Counted from the stretch's first letter, positions 25,886 to 34,222 are shown. The stretch is DNA of 64,000 nt from Sphingomonas sp. (GCF_024508665.1 NZ_JANINP010000002.1:472598-536597); one strand, 5' to 3'. Numbers and translations are program-made. The notes: generated by a model from the sequence alone, not told the origin.

Positions 25886-27327
25886 ATGCCCGCCCTCGCT
25901 TTGGCCACCACCGCGGCACCCTCGGCGCCCGGTCGGTAGAAAGTGTTGTAGGTGTCGAACGGAATGATCTGTTTGTCCGGCGTGACGAAATGAACGCAGC
26001 TGCGCTTCACCGTCGCCAGGTCGAAATTATAGCGGTCGAGGAATTGCAGGATGACGACGCGGAAGCTGTTGGCGTAGCCGAGCTGCTCAGGCACCAGCGC
26101 CTGGGGCAGGCAGCATAGCACGCCGGCCAGTTTCTCCTCGGTATTGCATTGCGTGGTCGCCAGGCTGAGCAGGTCGAGCACCCCCTGGCGCAACGCCGGA
26201 TAGGCCTCGTAGCTGATCGTGTTGGGACCGTTGAGGATCAGCTCGCGCGGCAGGAGCGAGGTGATCGGCGTCACGCTGCGGCCGGCGCGCAGGCCGTAGC
26301 CGATACAGATCTGGTCGGGATTGCACGGCAAGGGGATCATGTCTTCCGTCCCGAACACGCCTGCTTTCACCACTTCGCGGCGGATCTGCGAGAGCAGGAT
26401 GCGGTTGGCCTTGGCGTCGAAACCTTCGTTGCGGCCGGCGTCCTGGACCGGCTGGAACGTGACGCCGCGCACGCACGACCAGTCGAGCGCATGGTCGACG
26501 ATCGCGGCGACTTCGTGATCGTTGACCCCGCGCTTGACGACCGCGACGAGGGTAGTTGAGAGCCCAACGCGTTCGAGTTGTTCCAGTGCAGCCTGACGGA
26601 TGCGCGAGAGGCGCGCGCCCCGCAGGTTCATCAGCGCCTCGTCGTCCATGCTGTCGAACTGGAGATAGACTTCGAGCCGCGGCGCGTAGCTGGCGAGACG
26701 ATCGACGAATCCCGGCTCCTGCGCGATGCGCAGGCCGTTGGTGTTGATCATGACATGGCGGATCGGGCGGCGTTTCACCGCGTCGAGCACATCGAAGAAG
26801 CGCGGATGCAGCGTCGGCTCGCCACCCGATAGCTGGACGAGATCGGGTTCTCCTTCGCTCTCGACCAATGCGTCGAGCATGCCCTCGATCGCCTCGAGCG
26901 GCAGATGCCCGCCATGCATGTCCTCCGCATCGGCGAAGCACACGGGACAAGCGAGGTTGCACGCCGAGTTGATCTCGACGATCGCAAGGCAACTATGCTG
27001 CTCGTGATCGGGGCAGAGACCACAATCGAACGGGCAGCCCGCCTCGGTCCGGGTCTGGGTGCGCAAGGGGCGGTCGCCGGGCTTGAGCCAGTCCTTTTGC
27101 GAGCGCCAATAAGCGAGATCGTCGCTGATCAGCGTCTTCTGCACGCCGTGCGACCGGCAGCGCTTGAGGTACCAGACGCACTCGTCCTCGATGATGACCT
27201 TGGCGGGCACGATCTCCAGGCAAGTTTCGCACAGGCTCGTGGTCTGGCCGTGGAAGATATAGGGCGCGGCCTTACGATCGGGCGGGGAGTGGAGCGGCGC
27301 GTCCGCGAGCGATCCAGAGGAGTGCAT
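25882..27327 (-). CDS. Cysteine-rich radical SAM enzyme, tetraether-lipid-synthase (Tes/MJ0619)-like
   Basis: 481 residues. The radical SAM cluster is C123-x3-C127-x2-C130 (SACNLACPVCFA), with the SAM-binding QLSGGEPTLHP. Other cysteines precede it: C33/C36 (LCETCLEI), C57 (KRCRSHG), and C98, C102, C105 and C113 (GCPFDCGLCPDHEQHSC); still more lie C-terminal (LPCNPDQIC, TTQCNTEE, LCCLPQ). This arrangement of a Cys-x2-Cys head and a second cluster just before the radical SAM motif is what I recall of the MJ0619/Tes group, which joins lipid chains in archaea. It overlaps the Lgt-like gene by 56 nt and the small membrane gene by 4 nt. A role in C-C bond formation or modification of lipid chains is inference. 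Confidence 0.85.
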   Translation of the reverse strand: MHSSGSLADAPLHSPPDRKAAPYIFHGQTTSLCETCLEIVPAKVIIEDECVWYLKRCRSHGVQKTLISDDLAYWRSQKDWLKPGDRPLRTQTRTEAGCPFDCGLCPDHEQHSCLAIVEINSACNLACPVCFADAEDMHGGHLPLEAIEGMLDALVESEGEPDLVQLSGGEPTLHPRFFDVLDAVKRRPIRHVMINTNGLRIAQEPGFVDRLASYAPRLEVYLQFDSMDDEALMNLRGARLSRIRQAALEQLERVGLSTTLVAVVKRGVNDHEVAAIVDHALDWSCVRGVTFQPVQDAGRNEGFDAKANRILLSQIRREVVKAGVFGTEDMIPLPCNPDQICIGYGLRAGRSVTPITSLLPRELILNGPNTISYEAYPALRQGVLDLLSLATTQCNTEEKLAGVLCCLPQALVPEQLGYANSFRVVILQFLDRYNFDLATVKRSCVHFVTPDKQIIPFDTYNTFYRPGAEGAAVVAKARAGI

Positions 27328-28015
27328 AGGCGCTGAGTCCGATCATCACGAAGTGGAACACGTTGAACGGGCCGATCAGCGTTGGATAGGGCTTGAGGAA
27401 CTCCCAGGCAAATCGCTGAACGGCATAGGCCAGGACGAAAGCGTGGAAGCCGTGCTCGACCGCCCAGCGCCGGCGGCGGACCAATGCGCGCCAATAGACC
27501 GCCAGGAACGCCGCCATCGCCAGCGATTCGTAGATCTCGACCGGATGACGCGAGACGCCGTCGCCAAGATCGACGCCCCAGGGAAGGCCGGTCGGCACGC
27601 CGTAGGTCTGGTCGCCCAAGCCGGCGAACAGGCAGCCCCAGCGCCCAACGATGATGCCGAGCGCCAAGGGGATGACGAACGGCCCGCCGGTCGATCCGCG
27701 CACGCCGCGCGCCCATTTCCACAGTTCGACCGCAATGATTGCTCCTGCCAGGGCGCCGGCGATCGAGTGCGACACGACCGGACGTGCATCACGCAAGGTA
27801 TTGAGCGACCCGAGCAACCAGGCGCCGAGCGCACCGCCGACCGCGAGACTGACGAAATAACCGGGCTCGGTCTGGCGCGCGAGCCCGTCGACGCTGGTGC
27901 GGCGATGGCGATAGACCCAGCGCGCCCCGATGAACGCCGCGATCCAGGCGGCGAGATCGCCGACATAATGATACCAGGGCGCGGTCGGGACGTGGAGCAC
28001 GCCGGTCGATACCAT
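27272..28015 (-). CDS. Lgt-like (prolipoprotein diacylglyceryl transferase family) membrane protein
   Basis: 247 residues, about seven membrane helices. It aligns with Lgt family motifs: GRWGC (124-128) in place of GRIGN, PWGVDLGDGVSRHPVEIYES (RHPxxxYE at 156-163) and EFLKP near the C-terminus. The Asn of the Lgt signature is Cys128, and the usual HGG is HSI at 83-85. It is therefore probably a divergent paralogue, not the housekeeping Lgt, and may move a diacylglyceryl or related lipid group onto something other than a lipoprotein Cys. No clear SD precedes 28015. It begins the three-gene overlapping unit with the radical SAM and small membrane genes. Confidence 0.8.
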   Translation of the reverse strand: MVSTGVLHVPTAPWYHYVGDLAAWIAAFIGARWVYRHRRTSVDGLARQTEPGYFVSLAVGGALGAWLLGSLNTLRDARPVVSHSIAGALAGAIIAVELWKWARGVRGSTGGPFVIPLALGIIVGRWGCLFAGLGDQTYGVPTGLPWGVDLGDGVSRHPVEIYESLAMAAFLAVYWRALVRRRRWAVEHGFHAFVLAYAVQRFAWEFLKPYPTLIGPFNVFHFVMIGLSAYALLWIARGRAAPLPARS

Positions 28016-28080
28016 GGTTCGGCGCGATGTTCAGCGCATTCAGCCCGAACGGGCCCCGCGCCTTCCCGCCTTTCGCGGAT

Positions 28081-28102
28081 TTCCTTGACCATGGTCAAGG
28101 AA
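28081..28102. promoter_or_regulatory. Perfect 22-bp palindrome, FNR/FixK-like operator
   Basis: The 22 bases 28081-28102 are a perfect palindrome centred on CCATGG, with core TTGACCATGGTCAA (28085-28098). TTGA-N6-TCAA is the half-site spacing of CRP/FNR-type regulators such as FNR and FixK. It lies between the divergent Lgt-like gene (76 nt from its start) and the 42-residue peptide gene. From its centre to a start 41.5 nt downstream falls at about 28133, just before the peptide's SD, matching class II activation geometry. Confidence 0.55.
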
Positions 28103-28151
28103 ACGACCGCCCGACGGACCGATCCTCCCGCTCTGTCGAGGAGCAAGGTTC

Positions 28152-28280
28152 ATGTCGTTCTCAGGATCGCAAATGTTTCAGATGGCCGTCGTCGCGATGA
28201 TGGTGCTGTTCATGATCGTGCTCGGCTATGAGACGATCGCGCAAGCGCTGGCCAATGTCAGGGAAAAGAATTCCCGGTAG
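28152..28280 (+). CDS. 42-residue single-helix membrane peptide
   Basis: ATG at 28152, stop TAG at 28278-28280. GAGGAG (28138-28143) precedes it with an 8-nt spacer, one of the better SDs in the window. The product starts MSFSGSQMFQMAVVAMMVLF and has one hydrophobic helix (about residues 11-25) followed by a polar, charged tail (QALANVREKNSR). No family recognised. It is divergent from the Lgt-like/radical SAM unit and shares the palindromic region, which suggests co-regulation and a possible accessory role in the same membrane process (inference). Confidence 0.65.
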   Translation: MSFSGSQMFQMAVVAMMVLFMIVLGYETIAQALANVREKNSR

Positions 28281-28416
28281 GACTGCCCGTCCGGGGGAAG
28301 CCCTTGACGGCGGCCGGTGTTTCGCCGCGGAATAACGGTTACGAGGCGCGGTCGGGGCGAGGATGGGGCAACTCCCTGTCCCCTTGCGGGAGAGGGAAGC
28401 CCGCCGGCTTTGCCCG
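28281..28416. repeat. Fragment of palindromic intergenic repeat
   Basis: The stretch from about 28360 to 28416 has CTCCCTGTCCCCTTGCGGGAG-type sequence that can fold on itself and resembles parts of the repeats at 55.9, 57.4 and 59.2 kb. It lies between the converging 42-residue peptide and VOC genes and may help end transcription. Confidence 0.35.
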
Positions 28417-28797
28417 TTACTCCCAGCTGATCGCGTCGTTCGAAAATCCGTCGCGCTGCACGCGGACGACGCAAAAGCGCTGCCCACTCGGCGCGCGCAT
28501 CACCACCCAGCGTTCCATTTGTGTGTCGATCGTCGCGCCGAGTTTCTGGAGGCGCGCGACCTCGGCGGGAATGTCGTCGGTTTCGATGTCGAGATGGATC
28601 CGGCTGTCATGCTCGACGCGCTGGATCTGCACGCTGATCTGCCCTTCAGGGGTTGCCAGCATCCGGTAATTGCCCCGCGTGCCGGGATGGTCGGGGTCGA
28701 TCGGTCGACCGAGCGCTTCCGCCCAGAAATGCGCGGCGGCGTCGATATCATCCGTGTTGCAGTCGATAAGAATGCCATTGATGCGCGATCTATGCAC
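28417..28797 (-). CDS. VOC family protein (glyoxalase-like)
   Basis: 126 residues from the GTG at 28797; GGAGGT lies 6 nt upstream, so this start is clearly better than the longer frame. The product is one vicinal-oxygen-chelate (betaalpha-betabetabeta) repeat pair of the Glyoxalase_6 type: INGILIDCNTDDIDAAAHFWAEALGR at the start, RIHLDIETDDIPAEVARLQKLGA in the middle and VVMRAPSGQRFCVVR near the end. Such proteins bind a metal and small substrates, or act as resistance or isomerase proteins. Substrate unknown. Confidence 0.82.
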   Translation of the reverse strand: MHRSRINGILIDCNTDDIDAAAHFWAEALGRPIDPDHPGTRGNYRMLATPEGQISVQIQRVEHDSRIHLDIETDDIPAEVARLQKLGATIDTQMERWVVMRAPSGQRFCVVRVQRDGFSNDAISWE

Positions 28798-28940
28798 GAC
28801 ACGACCTCCAGTGCGGGTAAGGGGACAGGCGGCGTCCGCCACATCATCGCAGGCAGTTTAGGCCCATTTGTCCGTGATTTACAAATCAACGTCGAGCGCG
28901 TGCGCATAAACGGAGCTTATCGATCTCCGCTCCCGCGGTC

Positions 28941-29543
28941 CTATCGCATGATCGCGCGCAGCTGGTCGGCGGCGGCCCTGAGCGCGCTGCTATCCTGTTC
29001 GGCCTTGGCGACGGTCATCCCGCCCGTGAACAAGGCGATCACGACATTGGCGAAAGCATCCGGATCGGGCGCGTAGGAGGCTCCGCCCAACTCCTGGTCG
29101 CGGCGGATGCGGTCGGCGATCGCCTCGCGCCAGACGCGATATTCGCGCGCCAGCGCGTTGCGGAGGTCGGCATCGGCCAGCGACAATTCGAGCACGAGGT
29201 TACCGAGCGGGCAGCCGGAGACCGCGCCTTGCGCATCCAGTGCAGCACCGACCGTGTCGAATGCCTGGAGGATACCGGCCGCCGCACTCGGCGCGTCGCG
29301 GACGGTAGCCACCCAGGTTTCGCCCAGTTCGGTGGCGACCCGCTCACCGATCACCGCCAGCGCGAGCGCTTTCTTGGTCGGGAAATGATGGTGGAGCGCA
29401 CCGCCCGTGACCCCCGCCGCCCGTACCAGATCGTGCGTACTGGTCGCCGCGAAACCCGACGATTGGAACGATCGCGCCGCGGCGTCGAGCACGCGATTGC
29501 GCAAGCCGATCGGATCGTTGGTGCGGATTTTCGATCTGGCCAT
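28941..29543 (-). CDS. TetR/AcrR-family regulator (YxaF/LmrA-like C-terminal domain)
   Basis: 200 residues from the ATG at 29543 (MARSKIRTNDP). TetR helix-turn-helix: RVLDAAARSFQSSGFAATSTHDLVRAAGVTGGALHHHFPTKKALALAVI. The effector domain carries GCPLGNLVLELS, typical of the YxaF/LmrA-type C-terminal domain. It is divergent from the unknown gene at 29643, with the palindrome CAACCGGTTG between, and 143 nt upstream of the VOC gene on its own strand, so both may be targets. Confidence 0.9.
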   Translation of the reverse strand: MARSKIRTNDPIGLRNRVLDAAARSFQSSGFAATSTHDLVRAAGVTGGALHHHFPTKKALALAVIGERVATELGETWVATVRDAPSAAAGILQAFDTVGAALDAQGAVSGCPLGNLVLELSLADADLRNALAREYRVWREAIADRIRRDQELGGASYAPDPDAFANVVIALFTGGMTVAKAEQDSSALRAAADQLRAIMR

Positions 29544-29589
29544 GCCGCCCTTCCTTTCCGCCCGCCATATCGCCCCAGTCGAAACCGGA

Positions 29590-29599
29590 CAACCGGTTG
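29590..29599. promoter_or_regulatory. Candidate TetR operator
   Basis: CAACCGGTTG is a 10-bp perfect palindrome in the 99-nt divergent region between the TetR gene and the gene at 29643, extended by imperfect symmetry (ACCGGA...TTGGTT). TetR-type operators of this form are common; assignment is by position. Confidence 0.45.
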
Positions 29600-29642
29600 G
29601 TTCCTGGGTCGGCCGCAATGCAACCTTTGCGAAGGATTAACC

Positions 29643-30356
29643 ATGCGGGTCCATCATCATCCCGATAGGATGGATGAGGGCATGTTCGGCCGCACGACCA
29701 CATTTTCGGAAAAGCCCAAAAGGCGCCCGGCCCTACCCAACGACGTGAGGCTGTCGCTTGACGATGTCGATCGCTACGTCGTCGCCGCGGCCCGGACGCG
29801 CGGCTATCCGGAGGATTTCCTGACCCACGCGGCGCGACAGGTGCGCTTCCTGGAGGCGCGCGGATTGCCGGGCTTTGCCTCGTTCCGGCGCGAAATGCTC
29901 GAGCATGGCACCGAGACACTGGCCCAGCGCGGACGAGTGGTCCGCCCGGATGGGCAGAGCGGCGGGCAATGTCCGATGATCGATGCGCTGCGGATCGCCG
30001 AACGGTTCGACCGGATCGTCGCGCTGCCCCCGGGCCGCGAGGCGGATTATCCGATGCCTTCCAATCCGTTGCTGGCGGTGCCGATGCTGGCCGAATGTGC
30101 CGGACGCCACTGCATCATCATGATGACGACCTTCTATATCCACGAGCGGTCAGGGGCGTATGTGTTCGTCGACGGAGATCGCGCAGCGCTGCACGGGTCG
30201 TACGGCGCGCTGTTCGAGGCGGATTCGTGGGGCATTGCGCGCTTTCCCGAGGAAACGCACGGCACGCCGCCGCTGCGCGAAGCGCATGTCGAGGCGATCG
30301 ACTTTCCGGCGGACGCACTGCGCGACCTGATGACGCTGATCGAAAGCCAGCCGTAA
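29643..30356 (+). CDS. Hypothetical protein, 237 residues, probably TetR-controlled
   Basis: The ATG at 29643 follows GAAGGA with a 6-nt spacer. I do not recognise the family. The N-terminus is basic, then comes a helical part (LSLDDVDRYVVAAARTRGYPEDFLTHAARQVRFLEARGL). The second half alternates strands and helices (CPMIDALRIAERFDRIVALPPG, CIIMMTTFYIHERSGAYVFVDGDRAALHGSYGALFE), suggesting a soluble alpha/beta protein. No signal peptide. Codon use matches the chromosome. It is divergent from the TetR gene and shares a palindromic operator candidate, so it is a likely regulated target. Confidence 0.7.
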   Translation: MRVHHHPDRMDEGMFGRTTTFSEKPKRRPALPNDVRLSLDDVDRYVVAAARTRGYPEDFLTHAARQVRFLEARGLPGFASFRREMLEHGTETLAQRGRVVRPDGQSGGQCPMIDALRIAERFDRIVALPPGREADYPMPSNPLLAVPMLAECAGRHCIIMMTTFYIHERSGAYVFVDGDRAALHGSYGALFEADSWGIARFPEETHGTPPLREAHVEAIDFPADALRDLMTLIESQP

Positions 30357-30413
30357 TCGGAGCTACACGCCGCTCCGCAAAAAGGGACGAACGGCGCCGG
30401 CGGTTGGCGCTCT

Positions 30414-31493
30414 CTATTCCATCAGCCCCAGGCCGAGCAGCAAAATCCCGAACAGGGTCAGCGTGATCGAAGCGAAGATCAGCAGCGCGAAGGTGCGCCA
30501 CAACGCCGAGAACCAATTGAGCTGATAAGCGCCGCGCAGCTGGAAGAAGATGTGCACCGGCGGACCGAAAGCGATCATATTGCCATAGAGCCAGGCGGGC
30601 GCCCCGATCATCATCAACAGCGATATCGTGGTCGCGAGCAGCATCATGAAGGCCAGCGAATAGGTCACGAAAATTGCGTGGTCGTAGAGCTTGAAGCGGC
30701 GGCGCCACAGGAACAGCAGCGCCACGAACGGCACCGAGATCGGGATCAGTGCCCAGCTATATTTGTAGGCAGAGGATTGCAGCTTGTAGAGCGCGAGTTC
30801 GGGGTTCTTTTGCGCCTTTCTGATACCCTCGTCGAGCGAAGGCCAGCCGGTATCGATCTTGCCGATATTCTCCCGGACGGTCGCTTTCCCGCCCATCGCG
30901 AGCGCGGCGCGCGTTGTCTGCAGCGCCTTGAGCGAGGTCCGATAGCCGGTGATATCGTCCTGGTCATCCTCATCGGCCTTGCCCGCGGCGATGCGCTTCT
31001 CGATCCGGTCGATCTTGGCCTGCGTGCTTGCGATCTCGCCATCGAGCTTGGCCAGTTGCTCGCCGGTGGTCGCGGGCGGGGCGTCGAAGTTGAAGTCCTT
31101 GCCGCCTCCCAGTGAGTGGAAGGTCGCGAACATCAGGAAGACGAAGAACAGGAACATCGCCAGCGGCGAGACGAAGCGCGCGCGCTCGCCGTCGATATAG
31201 CGCCGCGTCAGCCCGCCCGGATGGGTGACCAGCATCGGCAGGGTGCGCCACACCTTGCCTTCGAAATGGAACACGCCATGGAGCAGGTCGTGCCCGATCG
31301 AGGTCAGGGTCTTGTGGACGTGTCCGTTCTGGCCGCAGGCATGGCAGAACGATCCGATCAACGCGGTGCTGCAATTGAGGCAGACGCCATGCGCATCTTG
31401 CCCGCCTCCATGTTCGCCCGCCTTCGGTTCGACCGCGCGCCCGATCAGCGCGCCGGTCGCGATATCGCTCGCTGCCGCAAATTCCCCGCTCAT
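30414..31493 (-). CDS. DUF3667 family membrane protein with zinc ribbon
   Basis: 359 residues from the ATG at 31493. An N-terminal zinc ribbon (VCLNCSTALIGSFCHACGQNG) and the following HLLHGVFHFEGKVWRTLPMLVTHPGGLTRRYIDGERARFVSPLAMFLF are the DUF3667 signature. A membrane helix follows, then a charged coiled-coil segment (about 145-215, GEQLAKLDGEIASTQAKIDRIEKRIAAGKADEDD) and three more helices at the C-terminus. Function unknown. It is divergent from proA. Confidence 0.88.
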   Translation of the reverse strand: MSGEFAAASDIATGALIGRAVEPKAGEHGGGQDAHGVCLNCSTALIGSFCHACGQNGHVHKTLTSIGHDLLHGVFHFEGKVWRTLPMLVTHPGGLTRRYIDGERARFVSPLAMFLFFVFLMFATFHSLGGGKDFNFDAPPATTGEQLAKLDGEIASTQAKIDRIEKRIAAGKADEDDQDDITGYRTSLKALQTTRAALAMGGKATVRENIGKIDTGWPSLDEGIRKAQKNPELALYKLQSSAYKYSWALIPISVPFVALLFLWRRRFKLYDHAIFVTYSLAFMMLLATTISLLMMIGAPAWLYGNMIAFGPPVHIFFQLRGAYQLNWFSALWRTFALLIFASITLTLFGILLLGLGLME

Positions 31494-31570
31494 GGCGCGA
31501 TGGATAGCATTGGCCGCACAAAAGGCGATAGCGCTTTGGCCACCGGTGTCGGCATGATAATTGAGCCGCC

Positions 31571-32845
31571 ATGGAAACGACCGTCGACATCGAAATCGAT
31601 CCCGTCGCGCTGATCGCGTCGATGGGTCGGCACGCGCGATCCGCGGCCCTGGTCCTCGCCGGACTGTCGAGCGCGGACAAGGCGCGCGCGCTGGAAGCGA
31701 TGGCACAGGCGATTCGTGATGCGGAACCGGATATCCTGGCCGCGAACAAGATCGATATGGCCAATGGCAGCGCCGCCGGCCTGTCGGCGGCGTTGCTCGA
31801 CCGGCTGAAGCTGACGCCCGAACGCGTCGCCGCGACGGCCGATGGGGTCGCCACCGTGGCGACGCTGAAGGATCCGGTCGGCGAAGTCATCGACGAGATC
31901 GAGCGCCCCAACGGCCTCAAGCTGGCGCGCGTGCGGGTGCCGATCGGGGTGATCGGCATCATCTACGAAAGCCGGCCCAACGTGACCGCCGATGCCGCCG
32001 CGCTCTGTATCGGATCGGGCAATGCGGTGATCCTGCGCGGCGGCTCCGAGGCGATCGAGAGCAACCGTGCAATCCACGCCGCATTGGTCCGCGGACTGGA
32101 AGCGGCAGGCTTGCCCGCCGAAGCCGTGCAATTGGTGCCGGTGACCGACCGCGCCGCGGTCGGCGCGATGCTGGCGGGCGAAGGCGTGATCGACATGATC
32201 GTGCCGCGCGGCGGCAAGGGCCTGGTCGCGCGCGTCCAGGCCGAGGCGCGGGTGCCGGTGCTCGCGCATCTCGACGGGATCAACCACATCTATGTCCACG
32301 CCTCGGCTGATCAGGCGATGGCCGAGGACATCGTCGTCAATGCCAAGATGCGGCGCACCGGCGTGTGCGGCGCGATGGAGACATTGCTGATCGACCGCGA
32401 TTATCCGCATGCCGGACAGCTGATCCAGAAATTGCAGGCGGCGGGATGCGAGGTCCGCGGCGATCCCCTGCTCCAGCAACTGGTGCCCGGCGTCGTGCCC
32501 GCGGACCGCGAGGATTGGGACACCGAATATCTCGACGCGATCGCCTCGGCCCGTCTGGTAAGCGGGATCGAGGAGGCGCTGAGCTTCATCGCCGCGCACG
32601 GATCGCATCATACCGACGCGATCGTCGCCGAGGACGAACGCGTCGCCGAACGCTTCCTGTCCGCGGTCGACAGCGCGATCGTGCTGTGGAACGCCTCGAC
32701 CCAATTCGCCGATGGCGGCGAGTTCGGCCTGGGCGCCGAGATCGGCATCGCGACGGGACGATTGCATGCGCGCGGCCCGGTCGCGCTCGAGGGGCTGACG
32801 ACTTATAAATGGATCGGGCGGGGGACGGGCCAGATCCGGCCGTAA
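31571..32845 (+). CDS. proA: Gamma-glutamyl phosphate reductase (ProA)
   Basis: 424 residues, normal for the family. Reduces gamma-glutamyl phosphate to glutamate semialdehyde with NADPH in proline synthesis. Family motifs: [46 protein letters not shown], and the catalytic cysteine in [16 protein letters not shown]. ProB is not in the window. GATAAT (31556-31561) ends 9 nt before the ATG and no SD is present, so the transcript may be almost leaderless. It converges with map across a GC hairpin. Confidence 0.97.
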   Translation: METTVDIEIDPVALIASMGRHARSAALVLAGLSSADKARALEAMAQAIRDAEPDILAANKIDMANGSAAGLSAALLDRLKLTPERVAATADGVATVATLKDPVGEVIDEIERPNGLKLARVRVPIGVIGIIYESRPNVTADAAALCIGSGNAVILRGGSEAIESNRAIHAALVRGLEAAGLPAEAVQLVPVTDRAAVGAMLAGEGVIDMIVPRGGKGLVARVQAEARVPVLAHLDGINHIYVHASADQAMAEDIVVNAKMRRTGVCGAMETLLIDRDYPHAGQLIQKLQAAGCEVRGDPLLQQLVPGVVPADREDWDTEYLDAIASARLVSGIEEALSFIAAHGSHHTDAIVAEDERVAERFLSAVDSAIVLWNASTQFADGGEFGLGAEIGIATGRLHARGPVALEGLTTYKWIGRGTGQIRP

Positions 32846-32855
32846 CGCAGCGGTT

Positions 32856-32873
32856 GGCCGGACGAACCCGGCC
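32856..32873. terminator. GC hairpin between proA and map
   Basis: GGCCGG (32856-32861) and CCGGCC (32868-32873) with a 6-nt loop, between convergent genes. There is no T-run. It is a plausible bidirectional stop. Confidence 0.35.
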
Positions 32874-32884
32874 GAGTCGTTACC

Positions 32885-33712
32885 TCAAGCGTAAGGCGGG
32901 CGGTGACGGCCCATCGGGCTGGTAGTGAAGATCTCGCAGCCGGTTTCGGTGATGCCGATCGAGTGTTCGAATTGCGCCGAGAGCGAACGGTCGCGCGTGA
33001 CCGCGGTCCAGCCGTCGTCGAGCATCTTCACGTCGGGCCGTCCGGCATTGATCATCGGCTCGATGGTGAAGATCATTCCGGGCTTCAATTCGGGACCGGT
33101 GCCGGGCCGCCCGTAATGCAGGACGTCCGGGGCATCGTGATAGACGCGGCCGACGCCGTGGCCGACGAAATCCCTGACCACGCCATAGCGATGGCGTTCG
33201 GCGTGCTGCTGGATGGCATGGCCGATATCGCCCAACCGATTGCCCGGCCTGGCCTGCTCGATCCCGCGCATCAGGCATTCATAGGTTACGTCGACCAGCC
33301 GCCGGGCCTTCACCGACACGTCGCCGACCAGATACATGCGGCTGGAATCGCCGTGCCAGCCGTCGACGATCGAGGTCAGGTCGATATTGACGATATCGCC
33401 GTCCTTGAGCGTCCGCGGGCCGGGGATGCCGTGGCACACGACATGGTTGATCGAAATGCAGCTGGTATGGGCGTAGCCGCGATAGCCGATATTCGCAGGA
33501 ATGGCCCCGGTGGCCACGATCGCGTCATGGGCGAAGACGTCGATCGCCTCGGTGCTGACGCCGGGTTGCACGACGTCCGCCAGGGCATCGAGCACCGAAG
33601 CGGTCACCTGTCCCGCCTCGTGCATCGCAGCGAAATCGCTGGCGTCGTGGAGCTTGATCGCGCCGGTGCGGCGATCGGCGCCTTTCGCCGCCGCGGCGAC
33701 ATAATGGGTCAT
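32885..33712 (-). CDS. map: Methionine aminopeptidase, type I (Map)
   Basis: 275 residues. Removes the initiator Met from new proteins using two metal ions. All five metal ligands can be seen: Asp in VNIDLT, Asp in WHGDSSRM, His in VGHGVGRVYH, Glu in FTIEPMI, and Glu in QFEHSIGIT. The substrate-binding His is in INHVVCHGIP. The N-terminal extension before the core (about 25 residues) is slightly longer than in Escherichia coli. It lies 105 nt downstream of the DUF2147 gene on the same strand. Confidence 0.97.
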   Translation of the reverse strand: MTHYVAAAAKGADRRTGAIKLHDASDFAAMHEAGQVTASVLDALADVVQPGVSTEAIDVFAHDAIVATGAIPANIGYRGYAHTSCISINHVVCHGIPGPRTLKDGDIVNIDLTSIVDGWHGDSSRMYLVGDVSVKARRLVDVTYECLMRGIEQARPGNRLGDIGHAIQQHAERHRYGVVRDFVGHGVGRVYHDAPDVLHYGRPGTGPELKPGMIFTIEPMINAGRPDVKMLDDGWTAVTRDRSLSAQFEHSIGITETGCEIFTTSPMGRHRPPYA

Positions 33713-33817
33713 TGAAGGTCTCTACTGTCCTAACCGGCGCCCGACGCGCGGTCGCCCGTGAACTATGCCCCTCGACGAGCGGGTGCAAGGTAACGGCATC
33801 GGGCGGCGCCGCGGCGA

Positions 33818-34222
33818 CTACCGCATCCTGACCAATATCTTCGACTTGCAGAGGACGCGGCCGACCAGGCAGCCCGAACCCTTCAGCGTATTGCGGTCGA
33901 CCAGCACGATAGTGCCGGAAAGCGTCTTGTTGAGGTCCGGGACGAACACCTTGCCGCGCCAATTGCCCGCCGAATCCTGCCTGAAATCGCGAAATACCTG
34001 AATGCCGATCAGGTCTTGCGTACCTCCACGCCGCGCGTCCGCGATCGCCTGATCGCTCGCCCAGACGACCTTGCCGCACAGCGAGTCGCCGCAATGGCGG
34101 ATCTCGATATGCATCGTGTCGCGAACGTTACGCCACGTGCCGATCGCCGCTTCCTCATCGCTGGCGCTGGCTCCGGAAAAGGCCAGCAGGCTCAAGATGA
34201 CAGCCAGGATCGCGCGCGGCAT
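33818..34222 (-). CDS. DUF2147 secreted protein
   Basis: 134 residues. A signal peptide (MPRAILAVILSLLAFSGASA) is followed by a lipocalin-like small beta domain of DUF2147: IGTWRNVRDTMHIEIRHCGDSLCGKVVWAS, DLIGIQVFRDF, GKVFVPDLNKTLSGTIVLVDRNTLKGSGCLVGRVLCKS. Two Cys pairs could form disulfides. Function unknown; the family is common in Gram-negative bacteria. It could be co-transcribed with map. Confidence 0.88.
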   Translation of the reverse strand: MPRAILAVILSLLAFSGASASDEEAAIGTWRNVRDTMHIEIRHCGDSLCGKVVWASDQAIADARRGGTQDLIGIQVFRDFRQDSAGNWRGKVFVPDLNKTLSGTIVLVDRNTLKGSGCLVGRVLCKSKILVRMR

